A stretch of DNA of 64,000 nucleotides from Streptomyces sp. DG1A-41 (GCF_037055355.1 NZ_CP146350.1:6285001-6349000), one strand, 5' to 3'; shown: positions 20,871-30,978, counted from the first letter of the stretch. The notes: generated from the letters alone by a model not told the origin. A program made the numbers and translations.

Positions 20871-21317
20871 ATGGTCCTCGCTCTGACTGTGTGCGGAATT
20901 GTCGTGGCTCTCGTGGTGGTGGGACTGTTCGTCTTCGGTCTGCGCCGCCGGCTCATCCAGCGCTCGGGCGGCACCTTCGACGCCAGCCTGCGCTGGGACG
21001 CCCCCGAGCAGGGCGACACCAACGGCAAGGGCTGGGCGTACGGGGTGGCCCGGTACAACGGCGACCGCGTCGAGTGGTTCCGTGTCTTCTCGTACTCGCC
21101 GCGCCCGCGCCGGATCCTGGAGCGTTCCGCGATCGAGGTGGTCGGCCGCCGGGTCCCGGAGGGCGAGGAGGAGCTGGCGCTGCTCTCCGACCATGTGATC
21201 CTCGCCTGTCTGCACCGGGGGACCCGGCTGGAGCTGGCCATGAGCGAGGACGCGCTGACCGGTTTCCTCGCGTGGCTGGAGGCGGCCCCGCCCGGTCAGC
21301 GCGTCAACGTTGCCTAG
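20871..21317 (+). CDS. DUF2550 family membrane-anchored protein
   Basis: Conserved actinobacterial protein of unknown function found after atpC. The ATG at 20871 is preferred because GAGGAGG lies nine bases upstream; a GTG at 20865 would add two residues. About 148 residues: one N-terminal membrane helix (LALTVCGIVVALVVVGLFVFGL), then a soluble domain with RRRLIQRSGGTF and a C-terminal EDALTGFLAWLE. The domain faces the cytoplasm if the positive-inside rule holds. No enzymatic motif is visible. Confidence 0.85.
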   Translation: MVLALTVCGIVVALVVVGLFVFGLRRRLIQRSGGTFDASLRWDAPEQGDTNGKGWAYGVARYNGDRVEWFRVFSYSPRPRRILERSAIEVVGRRVPEGEEELALLSDHVILACLHRGTRLELAMSEDALTGFLAWLEAAPPGQRVNVA

Positions 21318-21326
21318 GTCGGTTCG

Positions 21327-23150
<1,824 letters not shown>

Positions 23151-23214
23151 GCTGCGCCTCCTCGATGGAGTTGTGGGGGGCGTGACTGAGCCTCACGCCA
23201 CTCGTGGTGCGGTG

Positions 23215-23258
23215 AGGATAGGAAGGTCTGGACCACCGGTCAATAGGTCTGGACCACC
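23215..23258 (-). promoter_or_regulatory. Chitinase promoter with two direct repeats (DasR-type sites)
   Basis: On the minus strand: GGTGGTCCAGACCT at 23258-23245, then -35 TTGACC at 23243-23238, then a second identical 14-mer at 23237-23224, then -10 TATCCT at 23220-23215. The -35/-10 spacing is 17. Each repeat matches the DasR element core TGGTCTAGACCA at 10 of 12 positions. Paired repeats around the -35 box are a known signature of chitin-inducible Streptomyces genes. Confidence 0.85.
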
Positions 23259-23272
23259 ACGCCGTGGCCGGG

Positions 23273-23914
23273 TCAGATCCCCAACTCCTGCGCCAGGACG
23301 GCCGCTTGCACCCGGCTGCGCAGCTCCAGCTTCCCCAGCAGGCGGCTGACATGCGTCTTCACCGTCGCCTCGGCCATGTCGAGACGTTCGGCGATGCCCG
23401 CGTTGGACAGGCCCTCGCCGAGGCAGGACAGCACCTCGCGCTCACGCCGGGTCAGCCGGTCGAGGACGGCCGGGTCGGCCGTCGGCTCCCGTGCCGGCTT
23501 CGCCGCGAACTCCTCGATCAGCCGCCGGGTGACCGCCGGGGCGATGAGCCCCTCCCCGCGCGCGACCGTCCGTACGGCCTCCAGCAGCTCCTTCGCCTCG
23601 GTGTGCTTCAGCAGGAAGCCGGAAGCGCCCGCCCGCAGCGCTCCGAAGACGTACTCGTCGAGATCGAAGGTGGTCAGCACCAGCACATCGGCGAGCCGTT
23701 CCGCCACGACCTGCCGGGTCGCCGACACTCCGTCCAGCCGCGGCATCTGAATGTCCATCAGCACCAGGTCCGGCCGCAGCTCGCGGGCCAGTGCCACCGC
23801 CTGCTCGCCGTCCGCCGCCTCGCCGACCACCTCGATGTCGGGCGCGCTGCGCAGGATGAGGACCAGCCCTGCGCGGACGGCGGACTGGTCCTCGGCGACC
23901 AGGACGCGGATCAT
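23273..23914 (-). CDS. NarL/FixJ-type response regulator
   Basis: DNA-binding half of a two-component system with the kinase upstream. 213 residues. Receiver domain with phospho-acceptor Asp54 in DLVLMDIQMPRLDG and the acidic pair near residue 8; LuxR-type helix-turn-helix at about 148-205 (LTRREREVLSCLGEGLSN, TVKTHVSRLLGKL). Its ATG overlaps the kinase stop by four bases, so the two are coupled. The signal and the targets are unknown; a chitinase gene lies next to it but on its own promoter. Confidence 0.95.
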   Translation of the reverse strand: MIRVLVAEDQSAVRAGLVLILRSAPDIEVVGEAADGEQAVALARELRPDLVLMDIQMPRLDGVSATRQVVAERLADVLVLTTFDLDEYVFGALRAGASGFLLKHTEAKELLEAVRTVARGEGLIAPAVTRRLIEEFAAKPAREPTADPAVLDRLTRREREVLSCLGEGLSNAGIAERLDMAEATVKTHVSRLLGKLELRSRVQAAVLAQELGI

Positions 23915-25104
23915 GCGGTGTCTCCTTCGACGGTCTCGTGCACGGGCAGGGTGGCGCGTACGGCCCAGATGTTGCCGTCGGGCGAGTCCTCGGGACCGGC
24001 CTCGAAGGTGCCGTCCAGCAGCGCGGCGCGTTCCCGCATGCCGACCAGCCCGGCACCCGAGCCGGGGGCGCCGGGTCCGTCCCGGTCACCGTACGGGCTG
24101 GTCACCGCGACGGTCAGCACGCCGTCCCGCTGGGCCAGGGACACGGTGACCTGTCCGGGCCCGGCGTGCTTGAGGGCGTTGGTGAGGGATTCCTGGACGA
24201 TGCGATAGGCGGCGAGCGCGACGGGCGCGGGGGCCGTGCCGTGAGCGGTGTCCAGCGTGACGTCGAGGCCGTTGGCGCGGGCGCCCTCGACCAGGGCGCC
24301 GAGTCCGTCGAGGGTGGGAGCGGCGACAGGCTCGACGTCACCGCTGGAGTCACGGAGGATCCCGATCAGCCGGCGCATCTCCGCGAGCCCCTCGACGCTG
24401 TTCTCGCGGATCACGGCCAGGGCGTCCTGGGAGGTCTTCGGGTCGTCCAGGGAGAGCGCGGCCGTGGAGTGGATGGCGATCGCCGACAGGTGGTTGGCGA
24501 CCATGTCATGCAGTTCGCGGGCCATCCGGGCGCGTTCGGCGGTGACGGCCTGGGTACGGTCCATCTCGGCGAGCAGCGCGGTCTGCTCGGCGCGCAGCCG
24601 GGCCGCCTCGGCGGCGTCGCGGTGGTTGCGGACGATCAGGCCGGTGGCGGCGGGCGCGAAGGCCACCAAGCCGACGACCACGCCGAGCAGCAGTGCCTCG
24701 GGCTCGCGCCACACCGCGAACGGCACCACGGTCCCGGCCACCGACAGCAGCCCGGTGATCCTGGGGATGCGGTGGGCCGAGGCGGGCGGGCCGTACAGGA
24801 CGGCCGCGTACATGAGATCGGTGTACATCAGGACCGTGACCAGGTTGCCCTGCGTGACGGTGTCCAGGGCGAGCGTCGCCGTGCCGATCAGCAGGGCGGC
24901 GCGCGGGGCGGTCCGGCGCAGCAGCTCGCAGCCGGACATGACGAGCAGCGGCAGCAGGACCGGCCAGCGGCCGGGCAGCAGCACGTACGCCTCGGTGTGC
25001 GGACGGGTGGCCAGACCGACGCCCCAGAGCAGCAGCCCGCCGAGCAGGCCGCCGAGCGCGACCCGGACGTCGAAACGGCGTGGGCGGGTCAGTCGTACGG
25101 CCAT
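23911..25104 (-). CDS. Sensor histidine kinase, HisKA_3/NarX type
   Basis: Membrane kinase partner of the adjacent regulator. The frame is open far upstream, but the ATG at 25104 gives the usual N-terminus (MAVRLTRPRRFD) just before the first membrane helix. 397 residues: five to six membrane segments with no large extracellular loop (to about 150), a linker helix, the HisKA_3 box RMARELHDMVANHLSA with the phospho-His, and a HATPase with GAGLVGMRERAALL. Small-loop kinases of this type often sense membrane or envelope conditions. Confidence 0.93.
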   Translation of the reverse strand: MAVRLTRPRRFDVRVALGGLLGGLLLWGVGLATRPHTEAYVLLPGRWPVLLPLLVMSGCELLRRTAPRAALLIGTATLALDTVTQGNLVTVLMYTDLMYAAVLYGPPASAHRIPRITGLLSVAGTVVPFAVWREPEALLLGVVVGLVAFAPAATGLIVRNHRDAAEAARLRAEQTALLAEMDRTQAVTAERARMARELHDMVANHLSAIAIHSTAALSLDDPKTSQDALAVIRENSVEGLAEMRRLIGILRDSSGDVEPVAAPTLDGLGALVEGARANGLDVTLDTAHGTAPAPVALAAYRIVQESLTNALKHAGPGQVTVSLAQRDGVLTVAVTSPYGDRDGPGAPGSGAGLVGMRERAALLDGTFEAGPEDSPDGNIWAVRATLPVHETVEGDTA

Positions 25105-25256
25105 GGCACCATCCAACACGGCCGTCGCGCCGTGTGCGTGGATCCCGCGAAGGGTCCCCCGCTGCATCTTTCGATGTACCGCGGGTTCGTCAGTCGCGAC
25201 GACGATTCGGGCCGCTGCGCACGGGAGCCTGAAGAGGTGACCGAGAGGAGCGAACC

Positions 25257-25835
25257 GTGATCGTCGCCTTGATCGCCGCCTGTGAGATCGGCTTCTGGGT
25301 GCTGCTGGCGGCCGGGCTGGCCTTCCGCTACCTGCTGCGCATGCCGCGTACGGGGCTGGCGCTGCTGTTGTGCGAGCCGCTGCTGGAGGTCGTCCTGCTG
25401 GTCGCCACCGCGCTGGACCTGAAGAACGGCGCCGAGCCGAACTGGACGCACGGGCTGGCCGCGCTGTACATCGGCTACACCGTTGGGCACGGTCACCGCA
25501 CGGTGAAGTGGCTGGACGGCCACGCGGCCCACCGCTTCGGCGGCGCACCGCCGCCGCTGAAGCCCCCGCGATACGGCATGGCCCGTGCGCGTCACGAGGG
25601 CAAGGTCTGGCTGGGCACCCTGACCGGCGCCGCCGTCGCGACCGCGCTGCTCCAGCTCGCCATCTGGTACGTGGACGACCCGAGCCGCGTCACCTCCCTG
25701 GAGAGCTGGCGCTACGCGGCCTGGCGGGCGGCCGGCATCCACGGCCTGGTAGCCCTGAGCTATGCGATCTGGCCGCGGAAGGCGCCCGCGGGGGAGTCCG
25801 AGGTGACGCGGGAGAAGGAGAAGGCGCATCGATGA
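25257..25835 (+). CDS. Four-helix integral membrane protein, unknown function
   Basis: 192 residues; GTG at 25257 after AGGAG. Predicted membrane segments at about 3-24, 31-52, 118-140 and 155-172, with a hydrophilic central loop (HRTVKWLDGHAAHRFGG) and a charged C-terminal tail (REKEKAHR). No catalytic motif. It is divergent from the kinase gene and overlaps the next small membrane gene by four bases (ATGA), so they form a two-gene operon. Conserved-hypothetical in Streptomyces from memory; I cannot assign a role. Confidence 0.8.
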   Translation: MIVALIAACEIGFWVLLAAGLAFRYLLRMPRTGLALLLCEPLLEVVLLVATALDLKNGAEPNWTHGLAALYIGYTVGHGHRTVKWLDGHAAHRFGGAPPPLKPPRYGMARARHEGKVWLGTLTGAAVATALLQLAIWYVDDPSRVTSLESWRYAAWRAAGIHGLVALSYAIWPRKAPAGESEVTREKEKAHR

Positions 25836-26020
25836 GCAAGGCGCGCGGAAACCTGGTGGAAGGTGCCTTCACCTTCGTGATCGGCCTGGGGCTGTTGCTG
25901 TTCACCGGTGACGTGGAGTTCCCCGTCTTCACCCTCACGAAGGTCGGCATCGTGATGATGTGCGTCGGCGGCGTGCTGGTCGCCGCCGGGCTGTGGCAGG
26001 AGGCCCGCAGTAAGACCTAG
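25832..26020 (+). CDS. Small two-helix membrane protein, unknown function
   Basis: 62 residues with two membrane segments (about 11-28 and 36-54) and a short basic N-terminus (MSKARGNLVEG). The ATG overlaps the stop of the preceding membrane protein, which supports a real gene. Codon use fits the neighbours. It ends four bases before the convergent adenosyltransferase gene ends. Confidence 0.75.
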   Translation: MSKARGNLVEGAFTFVIGLGLLLFTGDVEFPVFTLTKVGIVMMCVGGVLVAAGLWQEARSKT

Positions 26021-26589
26021 CGCTCCCCGCCCGGCACCCACAGCACGTCTCCGACCTCCTTGTTCGCCGTCCTCGCGAGGATGAACAGGAGGTCGGAGAG
26101 GCGGTTGAGGTAGGTCGCCGTCAGGGGGTTCATCACCTCGCCGTGCACCTCCAGCGCCGCCCAGGTCGAGCGCTCCGCCCGGCGTACGACCGTGCAGGCC
26201 TGGTGGAGCAGGGCCGCGCCCGGGGTGCCGCCGGGGAGGATGAAGGAGCGGAGCTTCTCCAGATACTCGTTGAATCGGTCGCAGTCCGCCTCCAGCTTGT
26301 CGATGTAGAACTGCTCGACCCGCAGGGGCGGGAACTCCGGGTTCTCCACCACCGGAGTCGACAGATCCGCACCCACGTCGAACAGGTCGTTCTGTACGCG
26401 GGTGAGAACCTTGACGATCTCCTCGTCCAGGCCGCCCAGCGCGATCGCCGTGCCGATCACCGCGTTCGCCTCGTTGGCATCGGCGTACGCGGCGATCCGC
26501 AGGTCGGTCTTGGCGACCCGGCTCATGTCGCCGAGGGCGGTCGTGCCCTGGTCGCCGGTCCTGGTGTAGATGCGCGTCAGATTGACCAT
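26017..26589 (-). CDS. Cob(I)alamin adenosyltransferase, PduO type
   Basis: Transfers the adenosyl group of ATP to cobalt to make adenosylcobalamin, the cofactor of methylmalonyl-CoA and isobutyryl-CoA mutases. 190 residues; ATG at 26589. Motifs: YTRTGDQGTTALGD (ATP binding), LPGGTPGAALLHQA, RRAERS and NRLSDLLFILAR (trimer interface). Its product is used by the mutase system that MeaB (47992) and the epimerase (46162) support. A transposon remnant begins just upstream of its start. Confidence 0.95.
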   Translation of the reverse strand: MVNLTRIYTRTGDQGTTALGDMSRVAKTDLRIAAYADANEANAVIGTAIALGGLDEEIVKVLTRVQNDLFDVGADLSTPVVENPEFPPLRVEQFYIDKLEADCDRFNEYLEKLRSFILPGGTPGAALLHQACTVVRRAERSTWAALEVHGEVMNPLTATYLNRLSDLLFILARTANKEVGDVLWVPGGER

Positions 26590-26606
26590 ATGGCCAGCGT
26601 AGTTAG

Positions 26607-26975
26607 CGGCGATCTTGCGGGAAAGTCCCGGCGTTCACGTCGTACAAGGCTGTCAAGCACGGCCGCACCTTCGTCAAGGTGGGCCGTGCTTTCCCGTCCT
26701 CCCAGGTCTGCTCGGTTTGCGGGTTCCGGGACGGTCCCAAGGCCCTGCACGTCCGGGAATGGACGTGCGGCGGATGCGGCACCGTGCCCGACCGTGACCA
26801 CAACGCAGCCCGCAACGTCCTCTTCGAAGGACGCCGAATCGTCGCCGCCGGACGGGCAGAGACGCAAAACGCCTGTGGAGCGCCGGTAGGACGGGCACAC
26901 GTGCCCGCACAGCGCGGTGAAGCAGGAAGCCCCGGGAAGGGTCAGCCGACCCAGGCCGGACTCCCCGGACTCTAG
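26607..26975 (+). pseudogene. Truncated IS200/IS605-family TnpB, C-terminal remnant
   Basis: From about 26640 the frame reads YKAVKHGRTFVKV, FPSSQVCSVCG and REWTCGGCGT, then DRDHNAARNVL: the end of the RuvC fold, the four-Cys zinc ribbon, and the RuvC-III Asp of TnpB, the transposon-encoded RNA-guided nuclease. An in-frame TAG at 26604 stops it above, so about three quarters of the protein is missing. No TnpA and no left end are seen. The 3' part to the TAG at 26973-26975 is intact; in active elements the guide RNA overlaps this end. Almost certainly dead as a nuclease. Confidence 0.85.
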
Positions 26976-26991
26976 GCGGCCAGGGAGCACG

Positions 26992-27741
26992 TCAAGCACC
27001 GGCCGTTCGGAACACGCGTGTGCCCACTGTCACGGACAGGGCCGTGAGGCCGACGGCCACCAGGGCGCCGTACAGCATGTGTGCCGTGGCGTAGGAGCCG
27101 ACGTAGGCGTCCCGGACGGCGTCGACCAGATAGCGGAACGGCATGAGGTGGGAGAGGACATCCAGCCAGGCCGGGCCCAGGGTCATCGGGAGCATCAGCC
27201 CGGACAGCAGCATCGACGGCATGGTCAGCGCGTTGATCGCCGGGCCGAAGCTCTGCGGGGTGTCCAGCTTCATCGCCAGCGCGTACGACAGCGCGGCCAG
27301 TGAGAGTGAGAGCAGGGCGACGAACGCGAAGCCGATCAGGACGCCGGCCAGCGGTGCCCGCAGGCCCATCGCCACCGCCGCCAGCACCAGCAGCACGGCC
27401 TGGAAGACGAACACCGTGGCGTCCCGCAGCACCCGGCCGAGCAGCAGGGCCAGTCGGCTGACAGGGGTGACGCGCATGCGCTCGACCACGCCCTGGCCCT
27501 TTTCGATGATGATCGAGAAGCCGGCGAAGGACGCCCCGAACAGACCGAGTTGGAGCAGCAGGCCGGGGACGAGCACCTGCCAGGAGCTGCCGCGCTCGCC
27601 GAGCGGCAGGTCGGTGGGCAGCGGGCCGAAGAACAGCAGGTACAGCAGCGGCATCAGCACGCCGAAGAGCAGCGCGAAGCGGGAGCGCAGGGACTGGCGG
27701 AGATAGCGCCCGTAGACGAGCGCGGTGTCGTGCGACAGCAT
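26992..27741 (-). CDS. ABC-2 type permease, DrrB-like exporter
   Basis: Membrane half of a drug-type exporter with the ATPase upstream. 249 residues, six membrane helices, ATG at 27741, 17 bp after the ATPase stop. The family signature SGLMLPMTLGPAWLDVLSHLMPFRYLVDA near residue 185 is the ABC-2 motif, and EKGQGVVERMRVTPVSR is the coupling helix. Controlled with the ATPase by the divergent TetR gene. Substrate unknown; this family exports anthracyclines, other antibiotics or lipids. Confidence 0.93.
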   Translation of the reverse strand: MLSHDTALVYGRYLRQSLRSRFALLFGVLMPLLYLLFFGPLPTDLPLGERGSSWQVLVPGLLLQLGLFGASFAGFSIIIEKGQGVVERMRVTPVSRLALLLGRVLRDATVFVFQAVLLVLAAVAMGLRAPLAGVLIGFAFVALLSLSLAALSYALAMKLDTPQSFGPAINALTMPSMLLSGLMLPMTLGPAWLDVLSHLMPFRYLVDAVRDAYVGSYATAHMLYGALVAVGLTALSVTVGTRVFRTAGA

Positions 27742-27758
27742 CGGGAGTCCTCTGTGTC

Positions 27759-28541
27759 CTAGACGGCGACGGGAGTCTGGTCGGCCGGTGCGGCGCTGCG
27801 GCCGGTGATGGCGAGGAAGGTGTCCTGGAGCGAGGCGTCGGGCGAGCCGCCGTACCGGAGCTTCAGCGCGCTCGGGGTGCCCTCGGCGACGACCACCCCG
27901 TGGTCGACGACGACCAGCCGGTCGGAGAGGGCGTCGGCCTCGTCGAGGTAGTGCGTGGTCAGGAAGACGGTCGTGCCGTGCTCGTCGCGCAGCCGGCGCA
28001 CCAGGTCCCACAGGGCGGCCCGGCTGCCCGGGTCGAGACCGGTGGTCGGCTCGTCGAGGAACAGCACCGTCGGGCGGTGGGTGAGCGCCATCGCGATGTC
28101 CAGGCGGCGCCGCTGACCGCCGGAGAGCGCCGCGCACTTGCGGTCGAGCAGTTCGGTGAGGTCCAGGTCGCGGGCCAGCTCCTCGGCGCGCTCGGCGGCC
28201 TGCTCCTTCGTCAGCCGGTACAGACGCCCCTGGGTGACCAGCTCCTCCCGCACGCTGATCTGCGGGTCCACCCCGCCGGACTGCGCCACGTAGCCGCAGG
28301 CCCGCCGCACCCCGGCCGGGTCGGTCGCCAGGTCGCAGCCCGCGACGGTGGCGGCCCCGCTGGTCGGTTCCAGCAGGGTCGTCAGCATCCGCAGGGTCGT
28401 GGTCTTGCCGGCCCCGTTCGGGCCGAGGAAGCCGAGGATCTCTCCCTCTCGGACGGTCAGGTCGATGCCGCGGACGGCCTGGACCGGGCCGCGTTTCGTC
28501 TCGAAGGTACGGGCCAGACCGGCCGTGCTGATGATTGCCAT
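27759..28541 (-). CDS. ABC exporter ATP-binding protein, DrrA family
   Basis: 260 residues. The ATG at 28541 (MAIISTAGLARTF) is chosen over an upstream in-frame start at 28586 because that one would lie in the operator. Walker A GPNGAGKTTTL, Q-loop QSGG, signature LSGGQRRRLDIA, Walker B VLFLDEPTTGLD and switch His (TTHYLDEA). The C-terminal DASLQDTFLAITG is the DrrA-type extension. Powers the permease encoded next. Confidence 0.95.
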   Translation of the reverse strand: MAIISTAGLARTFETKRGPVQAVRGIDLTVREGEILGFLGPNGAGKTTTLRMLTTLLEPTSGAATVAGCDLATDPAGVRRACGYVAQSGGVDPQISVREELVTQGRLYRLTKEQAAERAEELARDLDLTELLDRKCAALSGGQRRRLDIAMALTHRPTVLFLDEPTTGLDPGSRAALWDLVRRLRDEHGTTVFLTTHYLDEADALSDRLVVVDHGVVVAEGTPSALKLRYGGSPDASLQDTFLAITGRSAAPADQTPVAV

Positions 28542-28559
28542 GCCCCATAGAAAAACAGA

Positions 28560-28581
28560 GTCACTGAAATTTTGCAATGAC
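28560..28581. promoter_or_regulatory. Imperfect palindrome, likely TetR operator
   Basis: A 22-bp inverted repeat (16 of 22 positions symmetric) with outer arms GTCA/TGAC and inner TTG/CAA, in the 80-bp gap between the exporter genes and the divergent TetR gene. AT-rich in a GC-rich genome. The position fits a shared operator that shuts off both the exporter and the regulator. Confidence 0.6.
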
Positions 28582-28621
28582 CCCAAATTTTCACCGGGTC
28601 CAAGGAAGCTAGGATTCGGAC

Positions 28622-29263
28622 ATGGCAGAAGGGCTCAGGGAGCGGAAGAAGCGCGAGACCAGGCAGCGCATCTCGGACATCGCCACGGGGCTGTTCCTGG
28701 AGCACGGGTTCGTGACGGTGACGATCGCGGACGTGGCGGAGGCGGCCGACGTCTCCGTGAACACCGTCTACAACTACTTCCCGGCCAAGGAGGACCTCTT
28801 CTTCGACCGCTCCCAGGGGGTCGTCGACCGGCTCTCCCGCTGGGTGCGCGGCCGGGACGACGGGGAGTCCGCCGCCCGGGCGGTGCTGCGCGAGCTCCGT
28901 GCCGAGATCGAGGCCGTCTCGCCCCGGATGGGCCTCATCGAGGGCTACGACCGTTTCATGCGCTGCATCGACGAGGCGCCGCCGCTGCGTTCGAGGCTGT
29001 GGAGCATTCAGCAGGAGGTCCAGGACAACCTGGAGGCGACCCTCCGCGAGGAGACGGGTGCCGAGGACGGCGACCCGCTGCCGAGACTGATCGCCGGTCA
29101 GATCTGCTGGGTCCACGGCACCGTCTTCGTCGCGATCGGCCGCGAGATGACCAAGGGGCGCGACCCGGAGGAAGTGTCACGGGAGATGCTCGTCCTCCTC
29201 GACGACATCGAGGAGTTGTTGAGCGAGAAGGTGCTCAACTACGCCGTCCGGGGCGCGGGATGA
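28622..29263 (+). CDS. TetR-family transcriptional regulator
   Basis: Likely ligand-responsive repressor of the divergent DrrAB-like exporter. 213 residues; ATG at 28622. N-terminal TetR helix-turn-helix at about 10-60 (RQRISDIATGLFLEHGF, TIADVAEAADVSVNTVYNYF). The C-terminal ligand domain has no recognised subtype. The candidate operator ends 40 bp before its start. Confidence 0.93.
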   Translation: MAEGLRERKKRETRQRISDIATGLFLEHGFVTVTIADVAEAADVSVNTVYNYFPAKEDLFFDRSQGVVDRLSRWVRGRDDGESAARAVLRELRAEIEAVSPRMGLIEGYDRFMRCIDEAPPLRSRLWSIQQEVQDNLEATLREETGAEDGDPLPRLIAGQICWVHGTVFVAIGREMTKGRDPEEVSREMLVLLDDIEELLSEKVLNYAVRGAG

Positions 29264-29389
29264 CCCCTGCCGGTGTGACGTCCGTCATGTGAGACGTGAC
29301 GCGCATTACTTACTGGCCACACAGGCCCTCACGAACGCTAGTGTCCGCCCGAGAGGCAGACATAAGCAGCGCGTCAGGGGAGTCGCACA

Positions 29390-30238
29390 GTGGCACGGAA
29401 GCTCGCCGTCATCGGAGCCGGCCTCATGGGATCCGGCATCGCCCAGGTCTCCGCACAGGCGGGCTGGGACGTGGTCCTGCGCGACGTCACCGACGAGGCG
29501 CTGAGGCGGGGCACCGACGGCATCAAGGCGTCGTACGACAAGTTCGTCGCCAAGGGCAAGCTGGAGGCGCACGACGCCGACGCCGCCCTCGCCCGGATCA
29601 CCGCGACCACCGATCTGGACGCCGCGGCCGACGCGGACGTCGTCGTCGAGGCCGTCTTCGAGAAGCTCGAGGTCAAGCACGAGATCTTCCGCGCCCTCGA
29701 CAAGATCGTGAAGGACGAGGCGATCCTCGCCTCCAACACCTCCGCCATCCCGATCACCAAGATCGCGGCCGCGACGGAGCGCCCCGAGCGGGTCGTCGGC
29801 ACGCACTTCTTCTCGCCCGTGCCGATGATGCAGCTGTGCGAACTGGTCCGCGGCTACAAGACCAGCGACGAAACCCTCGCCAAGGCCCGGGAGTTCGCCG
29901 AGTCGGTCGGCAAGACCTGCATCGTCGTCAACCGCGACGTCGCCGGTTTTGTGACGACCCGTCTCATCTGCGCCCTGGTCGTCGAGGCCGCGAAGCTGCA
30001 CGAGTCGGGCGTCGCGAGCGCCGAGGACATCGACCTCGCCTGCAAGCTGGGCTTCGGTCACGCCATGGGCCCGCTGGCGACGGCGGACCTGACGGGCGTC
30101 GACATCCTGCTGCACGCCACGAGCAACATCTACACCGAGTCCCAGGACGAGAAGTTCGCGGCTCCCGAGTCGATGCGCCGGATGGTTGACGCCGGTGACA
30201 TCGGACGCAAGAGCGGGCAGGGCTTCTACAGGCACTGA
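29390..30238 (+). CDS. 3-hydroxybutyryl-CoA dehydrogenase
   Basis: Reversible NAD(P)-linked oxidation of 3-hydroxyacyl-CoA, used in butyrate, PHB or ethylmalonyl-CoA routes. 282 residues; GTG at 29390. Rossmann motif VIGAGLMGSGIAQ, catalytic Ser in SNTSAIPI, His in GTHFFSPVPMM and the acidic partner downstream, then the helical dimerisation domain (MGPLATADLTGVD). A hairpin at 30251 ends the transcript. Acts on the same acyl-CoA pool as the thiolase at 46751. Confidence 0.95.
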   Translation: MARKLAVIGAGLMGSGIAQVSAQAGWDVVLRDVTDEALRRGTDGIKASYDKFVAKGKLEAHDADAALARITATTDLDAAADADVVVEAVFEKLEVKHEIFRALDKIVKDEAILASNTSAIPITKIAAATERPERVVGTHFFSPVPMMQLCELVRGYKTSDETLAKAREFAESVGKTCIVVNRDVAGFVTTRLICALVVEAAKLHESGVASAEDIDLACKLGFGHAMGPLATADLTGVDILLHATSNIYTESQDEKFAAPESMRRMVDAGDIGRKSGQGFYRH

Positions 30239-30250
30239 AACCGCACATGC

Positions 30251-30273
30251 CCCGGGGGCATCACACCCCCGGG
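30251..30273 (+). terminator. Terminator after the dehydrogenase gene
   Basis: CCCGGGGG (30251-30258) pairs with CCCCCGGG (30266-30273) with a 7-base loop, 12 bp after the stop codon. Confidence 0.75.
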
Positions 30274-30387
30274 TGAATTCGGTATCGGTTCGCTTACAAG
30301 AAGCAACCTCTGCCCCCCTCACGCAGTCAGAGGTTGCATCACCGGCATCAGAACGCGGAGCACGAGACGCACGCACGGGGAGCGCAT

Positions 30388-30711
30388 ATGCACATCAGGG
30401 GCGACCACGCCGAGCTGGTCGTCGGGGGCCGCCTCGACGTCCGGAGCGCGGCGGACGCCCGTACGGTCCTGCACTCGGCCGTCGACGACGGAGTCGGCGA
30501 CCTGGTGCTGGACCTGTCCGAACTGGACTCCTGGGACGCCACCGGACTCGGTGTGATCATGGGGGCTCACCGGCGGGCCGGCCGCTGCGGCCGGCGCCTG
30601 GTCCTGCGCGGCGTGCCGCCGCAGATGCAGCGCCTGCTGGTGGCCACCCGCCTGCACCGGATCCTGGCGATCGAGGGGGGCAACGGGGTGGAGACACTGC
30701 CTCGCGTGTGA
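30388..30711 (+). CDS. STAS-domain anti-sigma factor antagonist
   Basis: Member of the SpoIIAA/RsbV family, which free sigma factors by binding anti-sigma kinases. 107 residues; the ATG at 30388 follows GGGGAG, and an upstream in-frame ATG at 30334 lacks a site. Beta-alpha STAS core with GGRLDVRSAADAR and LDLSELDSWDATGLGVI. The usual DSSG phosphorylation motif reads DATG, so the residue at the normal phospho-serine place is Thr. Partner kinase unknown; none is encoded nearby. Confidence 0.9.
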   Translation: MHIRGDHAELVVGGRLDVRSAADARTVLHSAVDDGVGDLVLDLSELDSWDATGLGVIMGAHRRAGRCGRRLVLRGVPPQMQRLLVATRLHRILAIEGGNGVETLPRV

Positions 30712-30790
30712 CGTCTTGTGCGGGTGTGAACCGGGAGACCGGGGAGACCCGGACGGACGTCGTCGAATCGTGCGACGCGCACAATCCTCA

Positions 30791-30808
30791 CGAGACCGTG
30801 ACGTCTCG
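30791..30808. promoter_or_regulatory. Perfect inverted repeat upstream of the STAND-like gene
   Basis: CGAGAC (30791-30796) and GTCTCG (30803-30808) with a 6-base spacer. It lies in the 267-bp gap between the STAS gene and the large NTPase gene, just before a TAGATACT stretch (about 30833-30840) that could be a -10 element. It could be an operator or an RNA hairpin. Confidence 0.35.
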
Positions 30809-30978
30809 GACGGCGCGGTACCCCGGACTGTCGTAGATACTGTGCGAAGGTTTAGGGTTCGGCTGCCCGCTGCCTTGAAACCCTATCTGCGGGCCCGGAC
30901 CAGAAGCGACAGCGCGGTGTGCAGCAAGGCCGGGAGGGCTTTTCAGAGCACACACACGCTTTTGGGGGGCTTTGACCT

